Source of the DNA: an uncultured beta proteobacterium
GTDB taxonomy: Bacteria > Pseudomonadota > Gammaproteobacteria > Burkholderiales > SG8-41
Length of the DNA stretch: 36,786 nucleotides
Reading direction: 5' to 3'
Assembly: GCA_903893565.1 (NCBI GenBank)
Contig: CAITMU010000022.1
Location: 1 to 36,786, forward strand
Of the stretch, positions 29,572 through 36,244 are shown piece by piece; the stretch's first letter is position 1; each line of letters opens with the position of its first letter. Both the position numbers and the translations under genes were made by a program. The notes below the pieces were generated by a model, which worked only from the letters and a program-made list of their open reading frames with translations, was not told the DNA's origin and did no database searches.

Positions 29572-29613
29572 TTACCGGCGGGTCTTGCGACCGCGTTTGT
29601 GCGCACGTTTCAT
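29572..29613 (-). CDS. Second 13-residue polybasic micro-ORF
   Basis: MKRAHKRGRKTRR: nine of 13 residues are Lys, Arg or His. AGGT lies 6 nt before the ATG at 29613, and that ribosome site overlaps the stop of the 54-residue gene, 3 nt upstream of this ATG. Same length and composition as the ORF at 29468-29509 although the codons differ, which argues against simple duplication of junk. Confidence 0.45.
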   Translation of the reverse strand: MKRAHKRGRKTRR

Positions 29614-29616
29614 GTT

Positions 29617-29781
29617 TTACCTGCGAATGTAATCACGTTTGGATTGGCGAGAGCCAGTACTGTTTTTAATACTTGGCGCTCTGTAAGTCAAGGCTGGCGT
29701 GCGACTACTTTTATCCGCTATCCCGCGTGCCGACATATTCGGTTGATCCGGTCTGCTGGTAGGCGGTTGTCCTGCTTTCAC
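29617..29781 (-). CDS. 54-residue basic protein coupled to the portal gene
   Basis: Starts with GTG at 29781 in a 4-nt GTGA overlap with the portal stop and ends TAA at 29617. Sequence begins MKAGQPPTSRPDQPNMSARG; it is rich in Ser, Arg, Pro and Lys and ends SKRDYIRR. Predicted disordered and basic. Overlap and spacing to the following micro-ORF suggest a translationally coupled set downstream of the portal. Unrecognised. Confidence 0.55.
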   Translation of the reverse strand: MKAGQPPTSRPDQPNMSARGIADKSSRTPALTYRAPSIKNSTGSRQSKRDYIRR

Positions 29782-31430
29782 GATGCTACCTTCAAGTTAG
29801 GAGGCGTGCCGGGTTCCGACTTGGACTTGGGTTCTTCTTTTTTGCCTTGTTCTTGCTGCTGGGCCTGCGCTTGCTTGGCTTCCAGTTTCTTTAGCCGGTC
29901 TTTGAGCAATTGTTTCATAGGCGGCTCAAGCAAATCAAGCAAGGATTCCTTGTCGATAACTTGAGCTTTAAACAAGTTGAACGCAAGAGAACGCAAGTCC
30001 TCCATAAAGATAGGAGAGTTACTGTGAGCGTCAACCTTGACGACATAATCTTTAGTGAACTGTTCAGCAATAAACTTGTGGCCGTCAGCATCAGTAAAGT
30101 GAGTATCGTCGTACTGCTGCATGATCTTCAGATACAGCGTGGCAACTTTTTCAAGACTGTCTTCAATAACCAGCGCCCGTTTCTTGGCCCGGCTAGATCC
30201 CAGTCTTGCAAGCTGGCTGGCATGGCCGCTTGATCTGACCCCACTTTCTCCTTTGCCTTGCAAGACGTTGCCGATACCGGACGCCTCTTCAAACATCGCG
30301 TCAATCTCTTTGATTTCGGAGAACAAGTCTTGCGGCATATTTGGGGACATCCGCTCTACCTTGGCGTTCGGCATATCGGATGCCAGCAGACCGCCTGCAC
30401 GGTTCAGCGCAAAGTTCTTCTCATCCATGATCCCGACAAAGCCTGACAGAGCAGTCGGCGGGTTTACTTGCTTGGACAGCAGATCAAGGATTTCGGTCAT
30501 CCGTTTGTTTCGAAGCTGTTGGAGAAAGACCAGTCGATTAACTTCAGACTCTCCCCAGAAATAATCGTACAGCGGGTTGGGGCAGACTTGGATGAACGGG
30601 AGTTCACCTTTCAAGAACATCTTTTCACCAGGCCGGTCGTAGATGATCACATCCGGTTCTGCTTTGGTGACAACCTGATAGTCGGCGATCTCATCGTTCC
30701 AGACCCACAGTTCGGTCATCTCGATGGTCTCTTCTGCAACTTGGGCTTTGTAGCGGTTGCTGCCGTTGAGATCCAGATTGACGTTGCCGTACATGGTCGG
30801 ATTGACCTGCGACATGATCACGCGGTCTAGGCCGGTTGCAACGTCTGTGCGCTCATGCTCCATGGCCGACACACGCTTGACGATGCTGTCGCGGTGAGGG
30901 TGAGCAAAGAGGCGTGAGTACAGATCCGACTTGGTGATGTAGTAGGTATGCGTAAGTGCTTCCTGCCGGTCGCTGTAAGCTTGATCTTCTCGCAGCACGC
31001 CTATGCAATGCGGCTCTACAAGGTAAGGGTGAACGCCCTTGTTGTAGACCAGCTTGACAAACGTGCTGGCGTAAACCAGCGCCCACTGTGCAGCAGCAGA
31101 GAACACTTGGTCGGCATTGCTGTTGAGCCACTCATCGTTGAGCGCTTTGGTCAGCGTGGGTGCTTTCTTGTACTCAAACTCTGGGACGGCAGCACCAAAC
31201 AAGATTGAGAACCGCGTTGTCTCAGCCGAGTACAGGAAGCTGGTCAACTGATCAATGTGCGGATGGATCTTGTTGAACAGCGCGGGTGCTTCGTCAGGGC
31301 TGTTGCCAAATAAATAAAAAGAACGAAGGTTGTGGTAATCGCCTTTACGTTCTTCTTTTGATACTTGGCACTTACGCATCAGATCAAGATAGAACGCTTC
31401 CCGATCTAAATCATTTTTTGGGATTCTCAT
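29778..31430 (-). CDS. Portal protein
   Basis: 550 residues. The order is right for a portal: an N-terminal helical region (DREAFYLDLMRKCQ), SFYLFGNSPDEAPALFNKIHP (about residues 37-57), a beta-rich wing, GESEVNRLVFLQQLRNKRM (about 293-311), the stem/clip helices, and a C-terminal Gln/Lys-rich tail (QAQAQQQEQGKKEE) that would face the capsid interior. Located between the terminase-side genes and the capsid module. The portal forms the 12-fold vertex through which DNA enters and leaves. Overlaps the upstream gene by 4 nt (ATGA). Confidence 0.8.
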   Translation of the reverse strand: MRIPKNDLDREAFYLDLMRKCQVSKEERKGDYHNLRSFYLFGNSPDEAPALFNKIHPHIDQLTSFLYSAETTRFSILFGAAVPEFEYKKAPTLTKALNDEWLNSNADQVFSAAAQWALVYASTFVKLVYNKGVHPYLVEPHCIGVLREDQAYSDRQEALTHTYYITKSDLYSRLFAHPHRDSIVKRVSAMEHERTDVATGLDRVIMSQVNPTMYGNVNLDLNGSNRYKAQVAEETIEMTELWVWNDEIADYQVVTKAEPDVIIYDRPGEKMFLKGELPFIQVCPNPLYDYFWGESEVNRLVFLQQLRNKRMTEILDLLSKQVNPPTALSGFVGIMDEKNFALNRAGGLLASDMPNAKVERMSPNMPQDLFSEIKEIDAMFEEASGIGNVLQGKGESGVRSSGHASQLARLGSSRAKKRALVIEDSLEKVATLYLKIMQQYDDTHFTDADGHKFIAEQFTKDYVVKVDAHSNSPIFMEDLRSLAFNLFKAQVIDKESLLDLLEPPMKQLLKDRLKKLEAKQAQAQQQEQGKKEEPKSKSEPGTPPNLKVAS

Positions 31431-31912
31431 TTTATCTGCAAGTTCTCATGATCGTTGATGACGACGCTAGGTTTAGGAGCGGTGATCCCAGCGGCCTGAG
31501 GATTAAACCCGGTTGCCTCGCCCCTGACGCTCTGGGCGGCACCGCCTCCCATGATAGATCCCATGCTCATGCCACGGAAGCCCGCATCGCCCCAAATGGC
31601 GTTATCACCTGGACGAAACTTCTGCTCAGCAAGGTCTCTGGCTTCTTTTTCTTCCCGGCTGTTGTCGTTGTTGCGGTTGATGTAGCCGGTTTGGTGTTCA
31701 CCCTCGCGTGCAGACTTGATATCGGTCATTCCGAAGTCTTTTGCCAGCCCAGCAATGTGTTTATCCGCATTTTTGGTTGCATCTGACTTAAATCCGACTG
31801 GTTTGAGGAAAACCAGCGAAAGTTCGCCTTTACAGTGCTTCATAGGGCACTTTTCTTGCATTGACTCGAAAATACCGTGTTCTGAGCAGTAATAGTCGTG
31901 CAAAACAGCCAT
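31427..31912 (-). CDS. N-terminal zinc-ribbon protein of the packaging module
   Basis: 161 residues. The N-terminus HDYYCSEHGIFESM, then CPMKHCKGE (C9, C22 and C27 with H12), forms a small FmdB-like zinc ribbon. The remainder is charged and Gly/Met-rich (GFRGMSMGSIMGGGAAQS), likely disordered. I recall such ribbons preceding portal genes in some podoviruses. It may regulate or connect packaging; no function proven. 4-nt overlap with the portal gene. Confidence 0.7.
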   Translation of the reverse strand: MAVLHDYYCSEHGIFESMQEKCPMKHCKGELSLVFLKPVGFKSDATKNADKHIAGLAKDFGMTDIKSAREGEHQTGYINRNNDNSREEKEARDLAEQKFRPGDNAIWGDAGFRGMSMGSIMGGGAAQSVRGEATGFNPQAAGITAPKPSVVINDHENLQIK

Positions 31913-31913
31913 T

Positions 31914-32297
31914 TCAGTCCTTTAACGCTTCATCGAGGGTTGTGTAGCTGTAATCGTGCCTGTTTCTCATGCCAATATCCATTTTGATGCCGTCAGGGGT
32001 CACTTTCACCCCAAAATGCTTCATCAACGGGATCTTTTCGTCTTTTTTGTAAGCAGGGAACTCTCCAGCGGCCTTGGAACGGAAGACCCCGATTCTGCCT
32101 AGCTGCCAGTCCCTGAAAACCCTGCCGATACGGATCTGCATGGGTTCTGTCAGGGGTTTGTCCTCCATGATGAAGACGTGGTAGAGCAGGGATGGGTCAC
32201 AGCCACACATCTCAGCAAACTTGGGCACAGAAATGCCCCGCTCAGAGTCTTGGATGAACCGTTTAAGCTGCTTCTTGAGTTCTGACTTGGGGAACAT
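31914..32297 (-). CDS. HTH DNA-binding protein (possible small terminase or regulator)
   Basis: 127 residues. Residues about 20-60 contain a helix-turn-helix-like sequence: ISVPKFAEMCGCDPSLLYHVF, then a recognition-like helix followed by RIGRVFRDWQLGRI. The rest is basic, ending SYTTLDEALKD. No separate TerS was found next to TerL, so this gene is the best candidate by position and fold, but it could also be a late regulator. It overlaps the methyltransferase gene by 35 nt. Confidence 0.55.
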   Translation of the reverse strand: MFPKSELKKQLKRFIQDSERGISVPKFAEMCGCDPSLLYHVFIMEDKPLTEPMQIRIGRVFRDWQLGRIGVFRSKAAGEFPAYKKDEKIPLMKHFGVKVTPDGIKMDIGMRNRHDYSYTTLDEALKD

Positions 32298-32922
32298 CTT
32301 GTTTTTCCAGCAAGAAGATCAGGTATTCCTCAGGAACATCCTTGTCTTCAGTCTTCAAGGTGAGTTGAAACTTGTCTACCATCAGGGCGTTAAAACCAGC
32401 ACGGGCAAAGAGGAACATCCACATGGTCAAACCCAGAATGCTGAAGTGATTGAGGTCTGCCTCATGCTGACGCTCGCAATCGGGTGCGGGTACTTCAACA
32501 TACAACTTTCCGCCTTGCTTTAGAAGCCTGTTAAATTCGTACAGGGTAAAAAGCGGGTAGGGTGAATGCTCAAGTGCGTGCCTGCACCAGATCATGTCTA
32601 CAGTTTCGTCTTCTACTGACGGGAGGTCAGAGAAATCAGACTTGATAACGGTCATTCCCTTACTTTCAGACGCTTTGTAGTCTTGGTCAGACAGGGTGAC
32701 CCCTATGGTGTTGGGGTAGCCCAACTCAGCCATCTTGGTTTGGAAAGCGCCGTAGCCGCAGCCAACATCGAGGATGGCAGCATCCTTATCCAGCTCCATT
32801 AACGGAACGTACTTGTCCACCATCTGGGGAATAAGCTGGGTGTGGAAGTTGTTTTCTTCCGGCTCCGAGTAAATGCTTGAAAGTGCCATGGCATTGAAGC
32901 GGTTAAATTTTTCAATTTGCAT
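32263..32922 (-). CDS. Class I SAM-dependent methyltransferase
   Basis: 219 residues. Motif I ILDVGCGYG (about residues 50-58) binds SAM; GVTLSDQDY is the acidic post-I strand, and FSDLPSVEDETVDMIWCRHALEH (about 97-120) is motif IV-like, then GGKLYVEVPAP. The family includes small-molecule, protein and RNA modifiers; no target-recognition domain for DNA is present. It lies between TerL (11-nt overlap) and the HTH gene, an odd place for an enzyme, so it might modify a virion or packaging component. Target unknown. Confidence 0.85.
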   Translation of the reverse strand: MQIEKFNRFNAMALSSIYSEPEENNFHTQLIPQMVDKYVPLMELDKDAAILDVGCGYGAFQTKMAELGYPNTIGVTLSDQDYKASESKGMTVIKSDFSDLPSVEDETVDMIWCRHALEHSPYPLFTLYEFNRLLKQGGKLYVEVPAPDCERQHEADLNHFSILGLTMWMFLFARAGFNALMVDKFQLTLKTEDKDVPEEYLIFLLEKQDVPQVRTQEAA

Positions 32923-34675
32923 CGTGCAGTCCTATGTATTTAAGGTAATCGGAAACGTTACGGTTCATGGCTATCTGCTCTGGTGTTTTATCATCCAGCG
33001 CCTTACTGGAACTTCTGGTGATTCTGTTCATAATCAACCGGGGCTGGACTTGTTCTGCATAAGCCACGCAGGCAAGAGCAGTAGCAATCACACGGTCGTC
33101 TTTGTTCCTGCCGGATGCTTCAATACTGCCGCCGTCTCTGACAATGGTCTTCATCTCCTCGATGAGTTCCATGCTAAGTACGGTCATCATCCCGCGCTCA
33201 AAATAGTCTTTCATGTAGGACAGCATTCGTTCTTTGCTGGACTGGGTTGTCAGATATCCCATGCTGGAACCTGGACCCGTCATGGAGTCATTCCTGCGCC
33301 AGATGTAGTTCTGCATACTGCCCAGCACATCCATCAGGTCTTTGCCCATCTTGTTGCCCATGGAGATTGCCATGCGCTTGAGATTCTGTAGTTCGTTGAT
33401 AACGGCTTGACCGGGGCCGTTAATCTCAAGGTTGAGTGTGCTGTTCTTGTAAGCGCCAGCAAGGTGGGAGATCACCCAAGCAAACTGGTAGGTGTTGAGT
33501 TCTGAAGTTGCAAACTCAGCCACTTGATCCAGCCCGTCGCTGTAGACCCTGTAGACCTGTATGCAGAACCTGTCTGCCCAATCCGACGATCCGTATGCGG
33601 GATCTGCGCCTATGACGTAGTAGGCCGTGTCCACGGGTTGTTCGTAGATGATCAGGCTTGCAAGGCGTGCGTTGCTTCTCAAGACGTTGGTGTCTTGGAA
33701 GAATTGCCCAAACGAATACCGGAAATATTCGGGGTCTGCTTTCTTGGATAGCTTTGCAGCTTCAGTACATCTGACGGTGCTGAAGTAACTGGTTCCCGAC
33801 ATGATGAAGGCATAGTCTTCAGTCGGCGGGAATTCTTGATACATCAATGCTTCGTCTTTAATACCTTCGTGCAGCTTCCAGCGCCACCATGCAATTTGAC
33901 GGCTGTTTATTTCTACATTGTAGAGTTTTTTTATTTCTCTTACCCATTCCTTTTCTTCAGGAGTAAGTTTTCCATCCCAATATACTTTATAGATATTGGT
34001 ATTGCCGTCAACTGAATACAATTCATTACGCCACCATCCGCAGAATATGGCCCGCTGGGTGCGTGCCTTCTTTGCGGTAACGTACATATCGTGAAACATA
34101 TTAAAACCGCGAGCAGTACTCTCAAAGATGTACAGGCGGTTAGGGTTGGTCTCTGCCAGAGATGCCAGCAAAGAGGCCAGGCCCTCTTCGTCACCCCAAG
34201 ATGATGTCTCAGTCCCGTGAAGGTACGTGATCGCCTTACCGCGCCCCAAAGACCCCTTGGCACGCAATCCTGCAACCTGATAAAACAGTCTGGATCTGTT
34301 CTTCAGAGATAGCTGGTTTCTGTTGTGCGCTATCAGCGGAATACGGTATTCCTTAGGGAGTCCTTCCATATACATGGAAAGAGTAGATCTGAACATTTCC
34401 CTGTTTTCTTCTGTATCTGTAGTTAGAGTACCTTGTAAACCAGCATTAATGAAATGCCAATATAAATCCAGAGCAAGACTGATGGTAGTGATACCCAACT
34501 GCCTTCCTTTAAGAATAACAAAAAAATGTACATCATCTGCCAGACCCTTAGATATCTCATCCATCACATATGTTTGAGTACCAAGAAGATGATCCATCTT
34601 TCTCAAACCATGCTCTTTTGTCTCAATCTTTAATTGAGAGCAGAAGTTATAAAACTGTTTAAGATTAAAGTTCAT
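32912..34675 (-). CDS. terL: Terminase large subunit
   Basis: 587 residues from the ATG at 34675. ATPase: Walker A-like KGRQLGITT (about residues 56-64), Walker B region AITYLHGTE (about 148-156), and coupling motif IFESTARG (about 183-190). Nuclease: VIGADPAYG with the first metal Asp, then LEINGPGQAV, and KDDRVIATALA with the late Asp. TerL cuts concatemers and pumps DNA into the head. A GTG start at 34801 would overlap the upstream gene by 77 nt and add a Gly/His-rich segment unlike a terminase, so the 34675 start is preferred although its ribosome site is weak. It opens the late structural run. Confidence 0.9.
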   Translation of the reverse strand: MNFNLKQFYNFCSQLKIETKEHGLRKMDHLLGTQTYVMDEISKGLADDVHFFVILKGRQLGITTISLALDLYWHFINAGLQGTLTTDTEENREMFRSTLSMYMEGLPKEYRIPLIAHNRNQLSLKNRSRLFYQVAGLRAKGSLGRGKAITYLHGTETSSWGDEEGLASLLASLAETNPNRLYIFESTARGFNMFHDMYVTAKKARTQRAIFCGWWRNELYSVDGNTNIYKVYWDGKLTPEEKEWVREIKKLYNVEINSRQIAWWRWKLHEGIKDEALMYQEFPPTEDYAFIMSGTSYFSTVRCTEAAKLSKKADPEYFRYSFGQFFQDTNVLRSNARLASLIIYEQPVDTAYYVIGADPAYGSSDWADRFCIQVYRVYSDGLDQVAEFATSELNTYQFAWVISHLAGAYKNSTLNLEINGPGQAVINELQNLKRMAISMGNKMGKDLMDVLGSMQNYIWRRNDSMTGPGSSMGYLTTQSSKERMLSYMKDYFERGMMTVLSMELIEEMKTIVRDGGSIEASGRNKDDRVIATALACVAYAEQVQPRLIMNRITRSSSKALDDKTPEQIAMNRNVSDYLKYIGLHDAN

Positions 34676-34680
34676 TTCTG

Positions 34681-34718
34681 CCACGGAATTGTATTGGTGA
34701 CAATCACCACCGCCGTGG
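34681..34718. other. Double-stem hairpin upstream of terL
   Basis: CCACGG (34681-34686) pairs with CCGTGG (34713-34718), enclosing a second perfect hairpin TGGTGA-CAA-TCACCA (34695-34709). It fills most of the 49-nt gap between the preceding gene and terL, so it could mask or expose the terL start, act as a protein site, or be near a packaging site. Confidence 0.55.
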
Positions 34719-34724
34719 TCATGC

Positions 34725-34943
34725 TCACCGGATTCTCCACACGCGGACAACATCCGCCTCTGTACGGGCCATAAACCTTCTGGACAAACGCTTGCCAGCA
34801 CGGTGATTAGCGTTCATCACATTTGCCTTGTGCGCTACAGGCACCGTAAAGCTGTCCCCGATCTGCATATCGTCATACGGGTACTTGTACACAACCCGCT
34901 CTTTCGGGGTAGGCACTTCCTTCTCTATCTCTAACGCTTGCAT
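34725..34943 (-). CDS. Conserved small phage protein
   Basis: 72 residues from the ATG at 34943, with GAGG upstream. The core YKYPYDDMQIGDSFTVP (about residues 19-35), then NANHRAGKRLSRRFMARTE and a terminal VRVWRIR, is the pattern of a widespread small phage/plasmid family of unknown role (YPFDDMEVGDSF style). First gene of the late operon, 34 nt after the leader terminator-like hairpin. Possibly regulatory or DNA-related, but not demonstrated. Confidence 0.75.
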   Translation of the reverse strand: MQALEIEKEVPTPKERVVYKYPYDDMQIGDSFTVPVAHKANVMNANHRAGKRLSRRFMARTEADVVRVWRIR

Positions 34944-34976
34944 ATACACCTCACTAAATAATCCCAGTATACAAGC

Positions 34977-35002
34977 AAAAAAAGACCCGTACACAGACGG
35001 GT
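34977..35002 (-). terminator. Leftward intrinsic terminator in the late-operon leader
   Basis: On the minus strand ACCCGT-CTGTGT-ACGGGT is followed by C and seven T (34983-34977). This is a clean, if short (6-bp), intrinsic terminator or attenuator. It lies only 34 bases before the first late gene, with no leftward gene to its right in the window, so it either stops background transcription or must be overridden for late expression. Confidence 0.6.
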
Positions 35003-35274
35003 CAACCCACACAGGGGGAGGAGAGCAGAGAAACAACAGGATATATGAAAATTTCTATGGGGGGGAGCCTGTTGGGGTGCTCGCACACAAGCCCCCTCCG
35101 TCCCACTCGACTGCGCCATGTGCACTCAGCAGATCACCGACCAGCAGCACAACCCTGCCCATCCAATATGCCTGTCAGACGCATCAGATCAGCGCAGGAT
35201 GGCCTACCACCTATCTGTATAGGCGAGGGTAGCAATACCCCATATTGACCCCGTAACAAGCGGCCGGGGAGGCG

Positions 35275-35334
35275 ATAGTCTATCTCTATCCCTTTGTCAC
35301 GAACGATAGCCCAGGCATTCTGTCCATAGTCTAT
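35275..35334. repeat. Two ATAGTCTAT dyads
   Basis: ATAGTCTAT (ATAG-T-CTAT, symmetric) at 35275-35283 and 35326-35334, with starts 51 bp apart (about five helical turns). Same-face spacing suggests cooperative binding of a dimeric regulator. Weak related dyads (ACTATGTAGT) lie further right. Confidence 0.4.
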
Positions 35335-35436
35335 ACATACAAGCCACTATGTAGTATAAATACCACGTTTCATTTTCTACTATATATACTATATGAAGGG
35401 TTGTGTTCTCATTCTATCTGTGTCACTATCTCACTA

Positions 35437-35455
35437 CCGCATCAAGTTGATGCGG
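35437..35455 (+). other. Perfect 8-bp hairpin before the rightward cluster
   Basis: CCGCATCA (35437-35444), loop AGT, TGATGCGG (35448-35455): 8 perfect base pairs with a 3-nt loop, ending 23 nt before the ATG at 35478, whose AGGGGG ribosome site (35463-35468 region) lies just beyond it. Could be an operator, 5' mRNA clamp or origin-type hairpin. Confidence 0.7.
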
Positions 35456-35477
35456 CATCCACCAGGGGGTTCCCAGC

Positions 35478-35603
35478 ATGATCGACAATCTTCAATACTT
35501 CATCAGCGGCATCTACGTTCTGATGATGATTTGCATGATTGCGTTTGCAGTTCTTGACATCCTCGAAGACAAAGCTCGAGATGCACGTCGTTGCAACCGC
35601 TAA
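35478..35603 (+). CDS. Small single-span membrane protein
   Basis: 41 residues: MIDNLQYFISG, hydrophobic centre (about residues 12-27, IYVLMMICMIAFAVLD), then a charged basic tail (EDKARDARRCNR). AGGGGG precedes the ATG at good distance. Single membrane span with cytoplasmic-style tail. Short and unrecognised; may be an early membrane protein of the host takeover kind. Confidence 0.6.
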   Translation: MIDNLQYFISGIYVLMMICMIAFAVLDILEDKARDARRCNR

Positions 35604-35630
35604 CCACAACATCTACCGGAGGTTTCCAGA

Positions 35631-35822
35631 ATGAATTATTCATTAGATATGGCTCAAAAGTACCTTGCCGAAGGCAAGGGGGAGTGGCTTTGCCACTTCA
35701 TACATGATCAGGATTCGGAGGGGATTTCGTCCCCCCTGTCTCCCGAGGACCAGGCTAAGGGTGGATACATTTCCACCTATTTTTTGGTCAGAGACTTGGC
35801 TAATCCAGCTAATTGGGATTGA
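35631..35822 (+). CDS. Hypothetical protein encoded within a hairpin array
   Basis: 63 residues with GGAGG at good distance before the ATG at 35631. Charged, helical start (SLDMAQKYLAEGKGEW), then a Ser/Pro-rich middle and YISTYFLVRDLANP. The DNA of this ORF folds into four consecutive hairpins (35663-35679, 35681-35699, 35720-35734, 35759-35778), which is unusual for coding sequence and raises the alternative that the RNA or single-stranded DNA structure is the conserved feature. Function unknown. Confidence 0.5.
   Translation: MNYSLDMAQKYLAEGKGEWLCHFIHDQDSEGISSPLSPEDQAKGGYISTYFLVRDLANPANWD
35663..35778 (+). repeat. Four tandem hairpins within the ORF
   Basis: CCTTGCC-GAA-GGCAAGG (35663-35679); AGTGGC-TTT-GCCACT (35683-35697, extended by G-C and G-T); GGGGA-TTTCG-TCCCC (35720-35734); GGTGGA-TACATT-TCCACC (35760-35777). 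All stems are perfect, sequences unrelated to one another, so this is structure rather than sequence repetition. Confidence 0.7.
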
Positions 35823-35840
35823 GACGACCATTTGAGCGAA

Positions 35841-35902
35841 ACCGGCTCCGGCCGGTCTGCGGTTAGCTACCGCACTGATGAGCTTGCCGGTTAGCTACCG
35901 GC
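35841..35902 (+). repeat. Three tandem hairpins, two with an identical TAGCT loop
   Basis: In the gap between two small genes: ACCGGC-TCCG-GCCGGT (35841-35856), TGCGGT-TAGCT-ACCGCA (35858-35874) and GCCGGT-TAGCT-ACCGGC (35886-35902). All have 6-bp perfect stems. The last two share the pentaloop TAGCT although their stems differ, suggesting the loop is what is recognised. Confidence 0.75.
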
Positions 35903-35924
35903 TATTCATAGGATGTTTCCTACC

Positions 35925-36155
35925 ATGTCAAAAACTATACCCCTCAGCCTGCACACTCGCCGTGTTGTCGTTGTATTGGCGATCCAGCTTGTCCTTGATC
36001 ACGTCGCACGCCTGACGATTGACCAAGCAGTTGATCATGCTTTTGATCTGCTCGGCTATCCGGAAAACAATCTGGACACCCACGGTATCCGTGCTCTTGT
36101 GTTGTCTGATGTTCAAAAGCAGTTTCCGGCCCGTGCTATGCAGGTGGCAGCATGA
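35925..36155 (+). CDS. Hypothetical small helical protein
   Basis: 76 residues from the ATG at 35925 (a second ATG at 35913 is possible). The sequence has a helical, hydrophobic N-terminal half (LHTRRVVVVLAIQLVLDHVARL, about residues 9-30), then an AVDHAFDLLGYPENN segment and a basic end (VQKQFPARAMQVAA). It could be a small DNA-binding or membrane-associated protein; no family recognised. AGGA at 35910-35913 is somewhat distant. Confidence 0.55.
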   Translation: MSKTIPLSLHTRRVVVVLAIQLVLDHVARLTIDQAVDHAFDLLGYPENNLDTHGIRALVLSDVQKQFPARAMQVAA

Positions 36156-36181
36156 AAGCACTCGGCTACATACTCTTCTAG
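36152..36181 (+). CDS. 9-residue leader-type ORF (candidate)
   Basis: MKALGYILF, ATG at 36152 in an ATGA overlap with the preceding stop and AGGTGG (36142-36147) upstream. Stop at 36179-36181. It is followed by two hairpins (36196-36209 and 36216-36229) before the next gene, a leader-peptide-like arrangement. Too short to exclude chance. Confidence 0.3.
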   Translation: MKALGYILF

Positions 36182-36195
36182 GGTTCCACGTACAG

Positions 36196-36229
36196 GGTCG
36201 CGTGCGACCTTGTGCGGGCAATCCTGCCC
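36196..36229 (+). other. Two adjacent hairpins in a 5' leader
   Basis: GGTCGC-GT-GCGACC (36196-36209; more realistically 5 bp with a 4-nt loop) and GGGCA-ATCC-TGCCC (36216-36229), directly before the GAGGAG (36234-36239 region) ribosome site of the gene at 36245. Could stabilise the message or control translation. Confidence 0.6.
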
Positions 36230-36244
36230 ATCTGAGGAGATGAG

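Larger units (their letters stand above)
34944..35477. promoter_or_regulatory. Divergent non-coding control region
   Basis: 534 bases with no credible ORF separate the leftward late operon from the rightward cluster. Seen here: the leftward terminator-like hairpin (34977-35002), G- and C-runs at 35058-35065 and 35092-35098, two copies of the dyad ATAGTCTAT (35275-35283 and 35326-35334), an AT-rich stretch (35330-35394) with TACTATAT twice (35378-35385 and 35387-35394), and the perfect hairpin at 35437-35455. No consensus promoter was unambiguous. It probably carries promoters in both directions and operator sites; it could also hold a replication origin. Confidence 0.5.

Noticed and set aside
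34676..34801. Upstream GTG/ATG starts for the terminase
   Set aside because: They would overlap the preceding gene and translate a hairpin-rich, Gly/His-rich stretch not typical of terminases.
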